Source: Eutreptiella sp. 'Long Island Sound 2002'
Lineage: Eukaryota; Euglenozoa; Euglenophyceae; Eutreptiales; Eutreptiaceae
DNA length: 64,000 nucleotides
NCBI GenBank assembly: GCA_964036045.1
Contig: OZ038384.1
Span: 28,873,771 to 28,937,770 of the forward strand
Reading direction: 5' to 3'
The notes under the pieces were generated by a model. It was not told the origin of the DNA. It saw only the letters and a program-made list of their open reading frames with translations, and did not search any database. The translations under genes and the position numbers were made by a program. Below, in pieces: positions 21,858 to 32,810 of this stretch. Each line of letters starts with the position of its first letter. Position 1 is the stretch's first letter.

Positions 21858-23011
21858 TTATTCTTGAGGGCCCCAGCGCCAGGTAGTAGTCTTCTTGATG
21901 AGGTCTGTCAGGATGGCGCTGGTGTAGGTGAAATTCTTGATGTGGCGGCCGTAGAAGTTGCAAACCCCAATGAAACTGCTTACATCATGGAGTCCTCTCT
22001 TGGGGTCTTCATGTCGTACCTTAGCATCCATCAGGGGTTTGGCCTTAGAGGCCGCTGGGGTCCACCACCCATAGCCAATATCGAACCCCAGGTACTGCAT
22101 AGTCTCTTGCATGAACTCACACTTCTCCAGCTTGAGTCTAGTGTCGTTGTCCTGGCAGACCGCAAAGAACTCGCCCAAGAGGATTAGCTGGTCCTCTCGG
22201 GTATTCTTTCCCAGGCATACATCGTCGATGTGTGCTTCCATCTGAGCGCCCCGGGATATGAGTTCTTGCACCACGGGTCTTCGACGTAGGATCGATAGGA
22301 TCTTGTTCATCAACTCTTGGAAAAGAGCGGGTGCGTTAGCCAAGCCAAAGGGCATGACCTTCCACTTGAACAGCCTCTACTGAGTGGTGATGAAGGCAAG
22401 GAGTTCCTGGGCGTTGGGCCTCAGGTCCACCTGGCAGAATCCACTTCGCTTGTCCATTCTCGTCTTGTAGCGGCAGAAGGCTATCTTCTCGAGGGTTGAC
22501 TCTATATTAACAATGGACCCTGAGTGGTTCAACGTCTTCTTGTTCAGCTGTCCATAGTCCACTACCAGCCGTTTGGCTGTTGACCAAGGCTTAGCCACAA
22601 GGTAACAGGGGCTGCAGTGTTGGGGCTAGTCCCGATCCTTGTACTCCAGGACCAGGCCGGCGTTGATACACTCTTGCATCTGTCGCTCTATCTCATCGGC
22701 CTGCTCTTTAGGAGCCAGGTAGGGTCTCCTTCTTATCTTGTGACCCACAAACTCGGGCTTCAGCTTGACGTGCATCTGAACCAGCTTGTCACAGGACGCT
22801 GGAGGGGGTAGTTCTCGAATACCTCCAGGTAGGCCCTGATCAGCTTCTGTACTCTAGGGTCCAAGAGTTCGATCTTGTCCTCCATGTCCTCGTCAGAGTG
22901 TAGATTGCTTCCCCCTTGGTGTATAGAAGCAGGGAGGTGATCCTCAACCGCCTCAGCGTCCTTGGTGGTATCCTTCAGTCCTTGATAGGCGTAGGGAACG
23001 TCTCGTTCCAT
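21858..23011 (-). pseudogene. Reverse transcriptase of chromovirus copy 1
   Basis: Read right to left. The N-terminal part lies at 22760-23011 (LLDPRVQKLIRAYLEVFENY). The fingers and palm are at 22377-22598 (RLVVDYGQLNKKTLNHSG, MDKRSGFCQVDLR). The catalytic part is at 21858-22355 (MPFGLANAPALFQELMN, QMEAHIDDVCLG, then QYLGFDIGYGWWTP). The catalytic box is intact as HIDD, unlike in copy 2. Coding is broken by an in-frame TAG just before FKWKVMPFGL near 22379 and by frame changes near 22620 and 22790. Left of 21858 the sequence runs into the start of RNase H and stops at the LINE A junction. Confidence 0.88.
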
Positions 23012-23023
23012 AGTCTCAGGCGG

Positions 23024-24125
23024 TCAGTGACAACATAGGCACACTCGAGGGGGTCCGGATACGCATTCCTCTGAGAGTTCATCCTCCTCTGGGGTCCTCA
23101 TATGGGCACCCCATACGCTCTTCATGAGCTTCAGGTCCACCTCTCGTTGCCAGGTGGTAATCTTCCGTTCAAGGTCCTCCTTCAGTTGGGAGATATCCCC
23201 CATAGGCCCTTGCTTCAACAGCCAGGAGCGGCGTGTAGGCCTAGCATAGCATAGCCTTTTCGCCACCAATCTCCTCTTGCAGTCTACGTAGTCTCTCAGC
23301 CTGGATCGGGGGTCCAACTCCTCGTCCAGGGGCTCCGCTCGCCTCATGGAGAGTAGGGGCTTCAGTGGGGCAGCGTACTCGGCGTTCTCCACTTCCTCCA
23401 CGCACGTCTGCACGAAGAAGGTGCATGCTCAGTCTCGTCATCAGAGTGTATAGAGCTCAGTAGCTCGGATAGCCCAAACTCTGAGACTACATCAGGATTA
23501 GATACACGGCAGGGGGACTTTGGGGCAACAGTGTCAGACACAATGTACTCGTCTCCCCCAGGAGTAGTCTTCACGGCGTCTCGAGGTCGTAGCTGATTTT
23601 TCAGGACGTCCAGGGTGAACCCTCTGCTCTCACGTTGAATTTCCTCGACCATAGCAGGGTCCAGATCTTCCCAGGGCACTGGGGCTAGGCTCCTGTCCAG
23701 CACGCTTAGGATACTACCCCATCCAGGTTTCCTGATGGGCGTCTTGCGGCCCAGAGGCACGTAGATGGCGTCATCCGGCAGCTGGATGGAGGTGAGTGTC
23801 AGCTTGTCGAATAGAGTACGCCAGTACTCATTTCCCCCATGGGCTCCCCAATCGGGAGAGCACAGGACCATACGGGAACATTCCAGGGCCACCTTGGTCA
23901 GGACCTTCCCCAGGTCACTGGATCTTGGATTCCCGTAGGCCATCCGGAAGGAGGGCCAGTAACGTTTATATCAGCAATTTTCCCCCTTGCTGCAGTAGAG
24001 GTCCAGGACATCTTGCTTTTCGCTGGCGAATAGCTCCACGTTCAGGTCTTCCTGGGAGTATCCCAACTCACTCAGACCTTGGTCTAGGACATCACGCAGG
24101 AGCTGATAGTCCTCTGTTTTGGAGG
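23024..24125 (-). pseudogene. Dam-like (DIRS-type) domain and linker of chromovirus copy 1
   Basis: Between protease and RT. The frame reads EDLNVELFASEKQDVLDLYC near 23990-24050, then a TGA where copy 2 has Ser, then YWPSFRMAYGNPRSSDLGKV, RMVLCSPDWGAHGGNEYW and IQLPDDAIYVPLGR (23362-23943). The succession LFAS, NPR/NPP-like, SPDW, and W-rich end is that of the Dam-like methyltransferase domain known from DIRS elements and some phages. The usual NPPY/NPPF catalytic motif appears as NPRS here, so methyltransferase activity is unlikely. An acidic linker (23024-23413) leads towards RT. Family call from pattern only. Confidence 0.5.
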
Positions 24126-24214
24126 TGACCATCTAGGTTCAGGGCCCCCTCTTGCATACCCTAAACTAGCTAGACGTATGCTCAGACTGCTCCAGAGGTA
24201 CAGACTCCCAGCCG

Positions 24215-24553
24215 TCACCATGGTCCACTTGGAGGACGTAGGGTGCTTGCAGGGTGAGGGATAGAACCTGGGAGTGCTCGACTAAAGTCAGTACCCAGTA
24301 CAAATTTGAAGGCTTCGGTGTCCATCACGTAGAACCAATGGGCAATGCTTCTAGAATCCACGGGCACTTCGACCTCACGGTCCCCACACCTGTGCACCAC
24401 ATGTCCATCTCCCATGCGGATGGCTGCGGTAGGCAGGATGTTCTTCAGGTCCCCATGACGTAAAATATTCTTGACCATAATAGATATAGTGGCCCCAGTA
24501 TCCAGTACCCCCGGGTATTCACGTGCCCCAAGTCGGATACGTACCCGGAACAC
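24215..24553 (-). CDS. Aspartic protease of chromovirus copy 1
   Basis: Retropepsin-type protease that would process the Gag-Pol polyprotein. The frame reads RVRIRLGAREYPGVLDTGAT (24485-24545) with the catalytic DTGA, then MGDGHVVHRCGDREVEVPV and FVLGTDFSRALPG, the last being the ILG-like strand of the fold. It is about 110 residues, a normal length for one protease unit. It follows the gag zinc-knuckle region directly and shares the layout with copy 2 (50322-50750), where the same residues are present. Right of it the frame connects to the Lys/Gly-rich end of gag. Confidence 0.82.
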   Translation of the reverse strand: MFRVRIRLGAREYPGVLDTGATISIMVKNILRHGDLKNILPTAAIRMGDGHVVHRCGDREVEVPVDSRSIAHWFYVMDTEAFKFVLGTDFSRALPGSIPHPASTLRPPSGPW

Positions 24554-24602
24554 CAGGTTTGTAGGCCCCCAGGAGCGTCCCTGTCAGAACTTCGCGGGCA
24601 GG

Positions 24603-25112
24603 TCACTTCGAACCCCTTCTTCTGGACTTTACGCGCCATGTGCATGAAGCGGGAGCGCTTGCGGGCATTGGACTGGTTCCCATCTTCGTTAGCATGCTTG
24701 GTCCCTTGTTCTTGTTGGCCTTGCGTCTGGGAACCGGTCGTAGGTCCCGTGTTAGGTTGCCGACCAGAGGGCTCAGCGTTCCCCCCTGGCGTAGCATTGG
24801 GGTTCCCTCCGGACGGGTTCGCGTTCTTGTCCTTGTCAGGCTTGCGGTCACTGCCTCCTCGTCCACCTTTGCCTTTGCCACCTTGGCCTTTGCCATTCCC
24901 CTTGGACTTGCCTTGGCCATTGTCCTTGTTGGCGTTGTCCTTGCCACCGCCCTTGCCACTGGCGTTCTCGGTTTTAAGCTTCGCCGATAGCCGATGCTTA
25001 TGGTAGCACTCATCCTCGTAGTGCTTCCTCTTCCCGCAGAATGCACAGGAGATAGTACACCTGTAGTGGTCCGGCAGCTTCGCCTTGCCGCCGGTGTTGG
25101 TCTCCTGCTTCT
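24603..25112 (-). pseudogene. Nucleocapsid end of gag, chromovirus copy 1
   Basis: This is the part of gag that follows the satellite-bearing insertion. By alignment with copy 2 it holds a CCHC knuckle (CAFCGK...HYEDEC near 25000-25050 in the right frame) and a very Lys/Gly/Asn-rich basic tail (24770-24980) that would bind RNA. It ends in the segment RKVQKKGFEVTCP before the protease. The open frame given by 24603-25160 is partly out of phase, so frameshifts are present. The right end, at tctcctgcttct, is where the inserted element starts. Confidence 0.7.
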
Positions 25113-26432
25113 AGCTTTTCCTTTTCCAACATTTGCCAGAGCGGCCAGTTGTAGCGCCACATAGCCTATTTTCAGGGTGCTGGGCTAAAAAAAAGTGTTT
25201 TGCAAGGTTTTGGAGCAGACAATCAAGGGTTTCAGGGCCGCCATCACCAAAAGAACGCATCTTTTGGCCAAAAATGGCCAAAAAAAGCCATTTTTTGGCC
25301 TAAAACAGTGTTTCTGGGGCCTGAGTGGTCACAGGTAGGGCCCCATACCCTATTTTGAGGATGCTGGACTCACAGAAGCGCGTTTTGCAGTGTTTTCGAG
25401 CAAATGATCAAGGGTTCCGGAGCCACCATCACCAAAAAAAACGCTTTTTTTGCCCAAAAAATGCCAATTTTTTGGCCTAAAAAGGCATTTTTGGTCCATG
25501 AGTGGTCAGCTGCAGGGCCCCATACCCTATTTTGAGTGTGTTGGACTCAGAGAAAGGTGTAGTGCAAGGTTTTTGGAGCAGGTTATTCAGTGTTTCGGAG
25601 CCGCCATAAAAAAAACCGCATTTTTTGCCCAAAAATGGTAAAAAAATGCCATTTTGTAGCCCAAAACAGCGTTTTTGGGGCCGGAGTGGTCACTTGTAGG
25701 GCCCCATACCCTATTTTCAGGGTGCTGGACTCACAAAGAAGTTTTTGCAAGGTTTTGGAGCAGACAATCAAGGGTTTCAGGGCCGCAATCACCAAAAAAA
25801 CGCATTATTTGGCCAAAAATTGCAATGAAAGCCATTTTTTGGCCTAAAACAGTGTTTTTGGGGCCTGAGTGGTCACAGATGGGGCCCCGTACCCTATTTT
25901 GAAGATTCTAGACTGGACAAAGGGCGTTTTGCAGTGTTTTGGAGCAAATGACCAAGGGTTCCGGAGCCACCATCACCAAAAAACCGCTTTTTTTGCCCGA
26001 AAAATGGCAATTTTTTGGCCTAAAACAGCATTTTTGGGGCATGAGTGGTCAGTTGTAGGGCCCCATATCCTATTTTGAGTGTGGTGGGTTCAGAATGACG
26101 TGTTTTGCAGGGTTTTGGAGCAACTTGTCGAGTGTTCGGAGCCGCCATCACCAAATAACCGTATTTCTTGCCAAAAACAAACATGTACGGTTTGAGCTAT
26201 ACAAAAGCTGCTATTCGCAACTAGGTGGTGAATGTCATATTTCTCGGATACGGCCAATTTTAGATGGAATCAAGCCTGCATTGTCGATCTAGGGGCTGGA
26301 AAATTTCCAATTTGGAGGGTGGGGAGGGGGCTAACTCCGGAAAATATCCTCTTTATGGTATAATTTGACAAAAAAAGTAGTAATTCTGACTTTAGCTGGT
26401 TTTGGGATTTTTGGACCCCATAAAATCCTAGG
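25113..26432 (+). mobile_element. Insertion with about 180-bp satellite monomers inside gag copy 1
   Basis: About 1.3 kb of AT-rich non-coding DNA separates two parts of gag that are contiguous in copy 2. It holds about six tandem units with the phrase gtagggccccataccctatt (near 25335, 25513, 25698, 25880 and 26056; spacing 176-185 bp). Each has a Gly-free, A/T-rich centre such as caccatcaccaaaaaa. A unique end with aaatatcctctttatggtat follows, and the border is ttttatgg/cctagg (26415-26432). The same end sequence, reverse-complemented, borders a shorter insertion at 53308-54026 in copy 2. Two independent insertions with a shared terminus indicate a mobile element. No ORF of note and no clear target duplication. 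Confidence 0.72.
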
Positions 26433-28410
26433 TGTTACCCTGGACCACGAAGCAATCATGCTGATCGCAGTCTGGGGCGTGAAGCAGGGAGCACTGCTCG
26501 TCTCTGGCATCGCGCCAGAAGAGATCTTGTACATTGCTCATGATACGATTATTTTTGGGGGTAGTCCCCTGTCCGGGTCGGTGTCCTTGATACCCACGGC
26601 CATGGCTCCCAGAGCCTCCTCCTCCAGGACGATAGGCGTTCAGGTGCTGGTCGCTTTCCTTTTCCAGCCCCAGCTCCAGAAGTAGTACTGACAGATCCTC
26701 GTAATTGAGGGCTCTTGCCTTGCGCTCTGCCGTCCACCGGCACTCGTCCCACAGCTCCCGAGAGAGCTTGGCCGCCAACCAAAAGAGCAGCTCGTCGCTG
26801 CCGTTGGAACCGGGCGTCAGTAGTCCCACCCAGTGGTCCAGATCGGCCAGTAGCTCGGAGATCCTGGCTGGTTTGAGGTTGTTGGGCAGCACGGCCAGGT
26901 TCTGGATCTCGACCCTGATGTAGAGGTCGGTTTCGTAGGTCGGGTACTGTCTCTCCAAGGCAACCAGCACATCGGCGAAGGTGGCGGACCTCGTCACGGT
27001 CTGCTTGACCTGCTTCTCCAGGTACTTAGTCTTGCAGCACTGCAGGAGCAGATCGCACTTCACTCCCCCACTAGCACGGGTTCGGCCGGTCATCCTGAGG
27101 AACAAGCCAAAGTTCTCAGCGAACTCGCTGAGATCCTCGCCTGTGAACTCGAGCAAGTTCACCACAATTTTGGACGTGGCGATTGCCCTAGCCTCCTGGG
27201 ACCTGCGTCCCTCAGGGCGCTTGGTCTACCTCTTCTTCTTCTTCTTCCGCCCGCTCGGGTTCACAGGGTCCTCAGGGTGGTCGTCCTCCGAGGGCGAAGC
27301 AGAAGTCATGGACGGCGGCTCATCGTCCGAGGGATCTCCGCCCTGGTCACTAGAGCCATAGGGCTCCACGTCCACCATTGCCCTTAGGGCTGTCACCCCC
27401 AAACGGTCCAGCTCGGCTCTCGTGTGGTTCCCCACGTGGCAGTAGGCGGGCTGGGCCGTCCTTGGTATGAAAGGGCTTCTCAGTATCACAGTCGGGGTCG
27501 GCATCGGTCGGCTCCTCAGGCTTCACAGTGTGTTTGTCAGCCCCGCCACGGCGTGAATGGCTTGTACTCGGGGGGGTGAAACTGCCACGATGGTAGGTGA
27601 CGCTTGGGGAGGAATCAGGGGCTCCAGTTTAGCCCACGTCTCTTGAGTGAGACCACCAACAAGTTCAGAGGTGGCTCCTCGGAGAGTTTCTTTTATCTCC
27701 GACCGCGTCAGTGACCTGTTGGAGGATCTTCCAGATCCCCTACTCCTTCCACCAAGAGACTCAGGACCACGTAGGCCACTCAGGAAAGTGAAACCAGGTG
27801 CTGGCATAGTGTAAGCACGTTCGGGTGCCGCATAGCCAGGTATCCTAGTCAAGTATACGCCCGCCGCCGGCCTGTGATAGCCATCCTCATATCGGCGCGG
27901 CATAGGCTCAGACGCACCAGTGTAGGCGGAGCTGGATGCCACTGGTTCGCTGACTGCCGTTGCCATAGATGGCACAGTTGCGGCTGGAGTCACACCATAG
28001 GTGGGGTAAGGCAATTAAGTAAAGGCCAGGCCCTCATCGCTAGGTGGAGTGGTTGTGGGTGAGGATGTAGCTGGATGTGTGGCTGGGAGTGTGGTGGTTG
28101 TTTGAGAGGATACTGCAGGGAAATCAGAAGCGCTTGGCGCGCTCTCCACAGGTGTGTGCTCGAAGGGTGCCTCGTCCGATGGTTCGTGTCCACATTCAGG
28201 GTGAACCTCTTCCGCTCCCATGTCCACTGCTTGCTTCTCCTTCTCCTTCTCTTTGCCTTCAGGTCCTCGCACAGATAGACCACTGACGGCAGCTCTCAAG
28301 CCTTCCAGAGAATCATCCCTTAGCCCACTCAAGGGCACTGAAGGTACAGGCTCCTCAGGTTCAGGTTCACCAACAGGTTTGGGCGCCCGCGCTGGCTTGG
28401 CTGGTGCCAT
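26433..28410 (-). pseudogene. gag (N-terminal and capsid regions) of chromovirus copy 1
   Basis: The start is probably the Met at 28410, in the context MAPAKPARAPKPVG. The N-terminal third is Pro/Glu/Ser-rich. An in-frame TAA interrupts at 28015, where copy 2 reads on (GFTGMPTYPAYG). The frame then continues through 27523-28014 (Ser/Arg-rich, RSRGSGRSSNRSLTRSE) and 27226-27504. The capsid part, 26428-27165, contains NLLEFTGEDLSEFAENFG, QCCKTKYLEKQVKQTV, VALERQYPTYE and ALNYEDLSVLLLELGL, typical of the helical retrotransposon gag capsid. It ends at VVQGN, at the border of the inserted element. The product would form the particle shell. The copy is inactive because of the stop, frameshifts and insertion. 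Confidence 0.8.
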
Positions 28411-28533
28411 TGAGGGCGCTGTCGTCCTGGCAGTGTCCTTGGGAGCATATTGTATTCCTTCGCCCTTCAGTGGAGTCAGTCTCGACGTACTGGTTGTACT
28501 GCACGGGGTTGCAGGTACGCAAAGACTGAAATT

Positions 28534-28544
28534 CTCTGCTACCA
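28534..28544 (-). promoter_or_regulatory. Primer-binding site of copy 1 (initiator-Met tRNA)
   Basis: The + strand reads ctctgctacca, the 3' end of many eukaryotic initiator-Met tRNAs with the CCA. The sense (minus) strand therefore has the complementary primer site directly next to the LTR end, as in Ty3/gypsy elements. The tRNA identity comes from remembered consensus and was not searched. Confidence 0.78.
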
Positions 28545-29319
28545 GAAAGCTAAAACAGGCTTTCATTGTTGAATGCTCTGATTGTATTGTTTTGTTGATG
28601 CCCCTGCTTGCTCCTGCTGCTGCTTCATGTAGTTCAGGCTTTCCACACAAATGTGTGTTGATAAAATCAACCCAAAAAAGTACCCACAGTTGCAAGGCAA
28701 AGGACCACAGGATCATATCCACACCATGAAGGGCTTCAGTAAAAGGAGATAGTGCTACAACACAGGAAACTCACAGTAACTACAGATTTAGAAAAAGATA
28801 GTTAGAACATATACTACAAACATGGAAAAATTGCCCACATGGGCATCCTCTGTTTTATAGTGCCATCTACAGATGTGCACTCTTTGTTTTGGGTCCCATA
28901 GGTGCTGAGGTGGCATGCCTTGTGGCGCTGAGGTCACTGCCATGTCACACGGGAAATTCCTACTCAGCTAGGCTGACTGGGAATGGAACTCAGGACCTAT
29001 CCAAGAGAGATGCCAAAGCCCCCTAGGGTGCAGACCACTAGGATAGCTAAGCATTCATGAGAAGACATAGAAAACTGTATAGGCTCTGGATCAATGTCAG
29101 CGCCTCAGTCAGTCCAGGAAATGGTGTATAAGATCAATCAGTTGGGGGGTCCAGGGTCCACACAATATCCATAGATCAATGCTCGGTTTTGGAGGTCAAA
29201 ATGTCTTGTCACCCCTTTTTTGGATAGGCCAATACTAAGATAAAAAAGTGCCATGCCTCTAGGCGTCTTTATAACAGCTAAAGCTAACCCCTTGGCAGGG
29301 AAATACACTTTTTCTCACT
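28544..29319 (-). repeat. LTR A of chromovirus copy 1
   Basis: About 776 bp. On the + strand it starts at agaaagctaaaa and ends in ctttttctcact. It matches LTR B, C and D over its length with substantial divergence. It contains a TATA-like ctataaaac on the sense strand (28852-28860) and, upstream of it, the tRNA-like module. Its sense-strand 5' end abuts a gag fragment, not flanking DNA, so it is internal to a rearranged structure. Confidence 0.8.
28979..29048 (-). promoter_or_regulatory. tRNA-like box A/box B module in LTR A
   Basis: The sense strand reads agctatcctagtggtctgc (box A-like; consensus TRGYNNARNGG) and, about 45 bp on, a degraded box B (gagttccattcc). The B and A arms are better kept in LTR C and D. 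It resembles a tRNA-derived SINE head placed in the U3 region. Confidence 0.55.
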
Positions 29320-29661
29320 CGCTCGGCGCGCTCTCAACAGGTTTGTCCTCGAAGGGCACCTCGTCAGATGGTTCGTGTAAATCTCCAGCATCTACCTCTT
29401 CCGCTCCCATGTCGACTGCTTGCTTCTCCTTCTCCTTCTCTTTGCCTGCAGGTCCTCCAACGAATAGTCCACTGAAGGCAGCTCTCAAGCCTTCCAGGGA
29501 ATCATTTCCCAGCCCGCTTAAGGGCACTGAAGGTACAGGCTCCTCAGGTTCAGGTTCACCAGCAGGTTTGGGCGCTGGCGCTGGCTTGGCTGGTGCCACT
29601 GAGGGCGCTGTTGTCTCGGCAGTGTTCTTGATGTCCATATTATATTTCTTCAGCCTTCAGT
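29320..29661 (-). pseudogene. Duplicated gag N-terminal fragment between two LTRs
   Basis: This repeats the first third of gag (28124-28475). The frame 29315-29638 reads VAPAKPAPAPKPAGEPEPEE and KEKEKEKQAVDMGAEEV, as in the main copy. It breaks off at ggcgcgctc, where LTR A begins, without capsid, pol or polypurine tract. Together with PBS and LTR B it forms a second LTR-PBS-gag unit in tandem with the first (unit lengths about 1190 bp). Confidence 0.8.
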
Positions 29662-29723
29662 TGAGTCAGTCTAGACGTACTGGTGGTACTGCACGGGGTT
29701 GCAGGTACGCAAAGACTGAAAAT

Positions 29724-29734
29724 CTCTGCTACCA
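29724..29734 (-). promoter_or_regulatory. Second primer-binding site (initiator-Met tRNA)
   Basis: Identical ctctgctacca on the + strand, directly next to LTR B. It confirms that the duplicated unit kept the LTR-PBS boundary. Confidence 0.78.
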
Positions 29735-30507
29735 GAGAGTTGGGACAGGCTTTCATTGTTGATTGCTTTGATGATATAGTTTTGTTTGTGCCTATGCTTG
29801 CTCCTGCTGCTTCTTGACGTAGTTCAGGTTTTCCAAACAAATGTGTTTTGATGAAATCAACCAGAAGTAAGTACCCACAGTGCAAGCAAAGGACCACAGG
29901 ATCACATCGACAACATGAAGGGCTGCAGTCAAAGGAGATAATGTAGCAACAAAGGAAACTCACAGTAACTACACATTTAAGAAAAGATAGTTAGAAAATA
30001 TCCTACAACCAAGGGAAAACTGCCCACATGGGCATCCTCTCTTTTATAGTGCGATCAAGAGGTGTGCACTCTTTGTTTTGGGTCCCATAGGTGCTGAGGT
30101 GACATGGCTTGTGGCGCTGCGGTCACTGCCATGTCACATGGGATATTCCTACTTAGCTAGGCTGACTGGAAATTGAACCCAGGACCTCTTAAAAAGAGGT
30201 GCCACAGCCCCCTAGGGGGCAGACCACTAGGATAGCTAAGCATTCATGAGAAAATATAGAAAAATGTATAGGCTCTAGATTAATGTCAGTGCCTCACTCA
30301 GTCCAGGAAATGGTGTTCAAGTCCAATCAGTTGGCGGGTCAGGGGTCCACACAACATCCATAGTTCAATCCTTCATTTTATAGGTCAAAATGTCTTATCA
30401 GCCCTTTTTGGTTAGGCCAATACTAAGATAAAAATGTGTTATGCCTTTGGGCCTCTCTAGAACAACCAAAGCTAATTGTTTGGCAGGGAAATACACTTTT
30501 TCTTACT
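29734..30507 (-). repeat. LTR B, outer 5' LTR of chromovirus copy 1
   Basis: About 774 bp, closer to LTR A than to C or D. The sense strand has ctataaaag at 30041-30049 as a TATA-like box. Its outer end (cttact, 30502-30507) directly joins LINE B sequence (cccgccccagac). Copy 1 may thus have inserted into LINE B; in that case cccgc (30508-30512) would be its 5-bp target site. Confidence 0.8.
30171..30239 (-). promoter_or_regulatory. tRNA-like box A/box B module in LTR B
   Basis: The sense strand has tatcctagtggtctgc as box A and gggttcaatttcc as box B, with a cctctttttaagagg hairpin at the place of the anticodon arm. Same position as in the other LTRs. Confidence 0.6.
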
Positions 30508-30893
30508 CCCGCCCCAGACCCTCCCGCTGAACGCCCCTCACCACCCCCCACACCCGGCAACCCGCCCACACCCGCTGCGAGAAGCCAAACGCCCCAAAGC
30601 GCACCCACCCCGCCCAGTGACCCGCACCCCCCCCCCCCCGCACCCCCCCCCAAAACGCTAGACCGAAACCCCCCCGGCCCCCGAATGCAGCCCACGCAAA
30701 GTGTTCCCCCCCCGGGGACACCAACCCACATGCCCTCACGCATTGCAGGAGCCCAGCCCAGCCGAGCCCCGAAGGCGGAGACCGCAGCCCCGCACCTCCC
30801 CTGCCAACCGCTGCCGACCAGATCGGCCCGCCGGGCTGCCAGGTCACTGCTGGGCCTTCCCAGCCACCCGCCCCCCACCCGCGGCCCGAGAAC

Positions 30894-31469
30894 ATGCCCT
30901 CCATCCTCCCCGCAGTGGCCGGGGCGGAGGCAGCCCACAAAGCCGCACCCTCCCGCATGGCAGCGCAACCCACATCCGCCAAAACCACCACTTCCTCCTC
31001 GTCCTCATCCTCATCGACGTCCTCCACCTCCTCCTCCGACCCCCCCCTCCCCGCCGACCTCATCCACAAAGCCACGGCCAAAGCCAAGGCTGCAGCCGCA
31101 CGCCAAGCCGCCAGAGGCACCCAGACCCCCACACAAGCAACCCAGGCACCCGGGCAACACACCCCGAGCCCCTCCCACCAGGCGCCGTTGCTCTCGCACC
31201 TCCAGGACGAGGTCCTCCGACGCCTCGAACCGTACCCCAAACCAAAATCAGACCCAAAACCACAACCGGAACCCAAACAACAACATCGCCCGCAGCAGCA
31301 CCACCACCATCACCACCAACAACAACATCACCAACACCACCCAACACAGCCCCAAAAACCGCAAAAGGTACGACGGCAGCAGAAGCGAACGCGCCCTGAC
31401 CCAAACCCTAACCCAAACCCAAGCCAGGACCCCGGCCCGGAGCATCCCGAGCCCCCCTCCCCCAAGTGA
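30894..31469 (+). pseudogene. LINE B linker region, matching 16650-17140 of LINE A
   Basis: The 191-residue frame begins MPSILPAVAGAEAAHKAAPS, equivalent to the part of the LINE A protein after its protease domain. It has a Ser run, PPLPADLIHKATAKAKAAAA, and a Gln/His/Lys-rich end. No enzymatic domain. Relative to LINE A the downstream part is in another frame, so this is a broken copy. Confidence 0.6.
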
Positions 31470-32810
31470 GGGCCGCCACCACCGAGGCGGCCACTCAACA
31501 TGACCCTGTCCAAACCCTCGTCAACAACCCCATGTCCAAGCGCCCCGTCATCGACCCCCCACAAACCACCACCGGCGCCGGCAAGACCAACCCGGGGACG
31601 TGGGACCCCTCGACCGCGGTCATCGTAACTCCTGGACACCAACCCGCTCCAACTACCCACCAGGCCGTACTGCCCCAAGGGCTGCAAACGATGCCCGACG
31701 CCCAAGCCCCACCAGAAGGCCAAAGGATCCCCGGGGCATACCTGCAGCACCAACACCACCACTACCAGCGCCACCCCAACCAGCGCCCCCACCAACACCA
31801 CCACCACCACCACCACCACCACCACCACCACTACCACTGCCCACCACCCTACCCGACCGGGCCACCACCCCCCGTGCACGAGCAGCCCAGCACATGGGAT
31901 GGCACCACCACCCACCGGGCGCTCCAACCCGGTACCCCGCCTACCACAAGGGGCCGTTCCCCCCCACACCAAGAACCGTATCTGCCCGGCCACCACGTCC
32001 ACACCGAAGGGGCCCACCAGGCCCGGCCCGACCCGGGGCAGCCACTCAACCTGTACCACCAGCTGCCACCACCGCCACACCCCTGTGCGGCAGGTCCACA
32101 GAGGGCGGGGGACTTCTGCCGCCCCCCCCAGTACCAGGTGGCACCACGGAAGGCCCCCCAGGCCCGAGTGACACCTCCAGACTGGCCCGACTCGCCCCGC
32201 AACGAGGTCCGGTCCCGCAAACGGCGGCACTCCCGCCCTCTCCCCGCGCGGCGCACCCGTCCCCGGCTCTCACGCTCCCCACAGCGCCGCCGCAACTCAG
32301 GCACTCACTTGCGTGGCTCCCGCTGCCCAAGGCGCCGCCATGACCCCCCGGGGCCCCACTCCCGCTGCTCCCGCTCCCCAGAGCGCAGACATGCACGTTA
32401 TCGTCGTCCCATGTCAACCTCCCCTCCTCCCGGGAACAGCACCACGCTTTCCGTTCCCTGCGCCGCCGGTACGCGTCCCCCACCCCCAGCCCCAACCACC
32501 GGCACCCCCGCTCCCCCGAGGGCAGCCACACGCGCCAATGCCGCCCCAGGTCCGCTTCCTCCTCTCCCCACGAACAGCCCCGCGAGTCCCCTTCCCCGCG
32601 CCACCGATACGCGTCCCCCACCCCCAACCCCCGCCATCGACGCCCCCGCTCCCCCGAGCACCGCCACACGCACCACCGCCGTCCCATGTCCCCATACCCC
32701 TCCCCCAACGATCAGCAATGAGCTTTCCGTTCCCCGCGACACCCATAGGCATCCTCCACCCCCAGCCCCCACCACCGCCGCTCCAGGACCTCGAGCTCGG
32801 AGCCCTCCCC
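31466..32810 (+). pseudogene. LINE B His-rich and Arg/Ser-rich region
   Basis: Equivalent to 17170-18460 of LINE A. It starts with TQHDPVQTLVNNPMSKRPVI and continues with NPGTWDPST and a run of consecutive His codons (31800-31835, cac repeats), then Pro/Arg-rich repeats. The frame changes more than once between here and the helical module. Confidence 0.5.

Larger units (their letters stand above)
21755..30507 (-). mobile_element. Ty3/gypsy chromovirus-type element, copy 1 (3' part cut off by LINE A)
   Basis: On the minus strand, from right to left: LTR B, PBS, a gag fragment, LTR A, PBS, gag, protease, Dam-like domain and RT, and then an abrupt end in RNase H at the LINE A tail. Copy 2 (42895-54921) gives the full order and shows that the rest of RNase H, integrase, chromodomain and 3' LTR are missing here. 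They should lie left of LINE A, outside the window, if LINE A simply inserted. An unrelated satellite-bearing insertion (about 25113-26432) breaks gag. Several in-frame stops make the copy defective. Confidence 0.85.

Noticed and set aside
25150-26080. Regular repeats that might suggest a CRISPR array
   Set aside because: The unit is about 180 bp with no short repeat-unique spacer alternation, and the setting is eukaryotic. It is a satellite-type tandem repeat.
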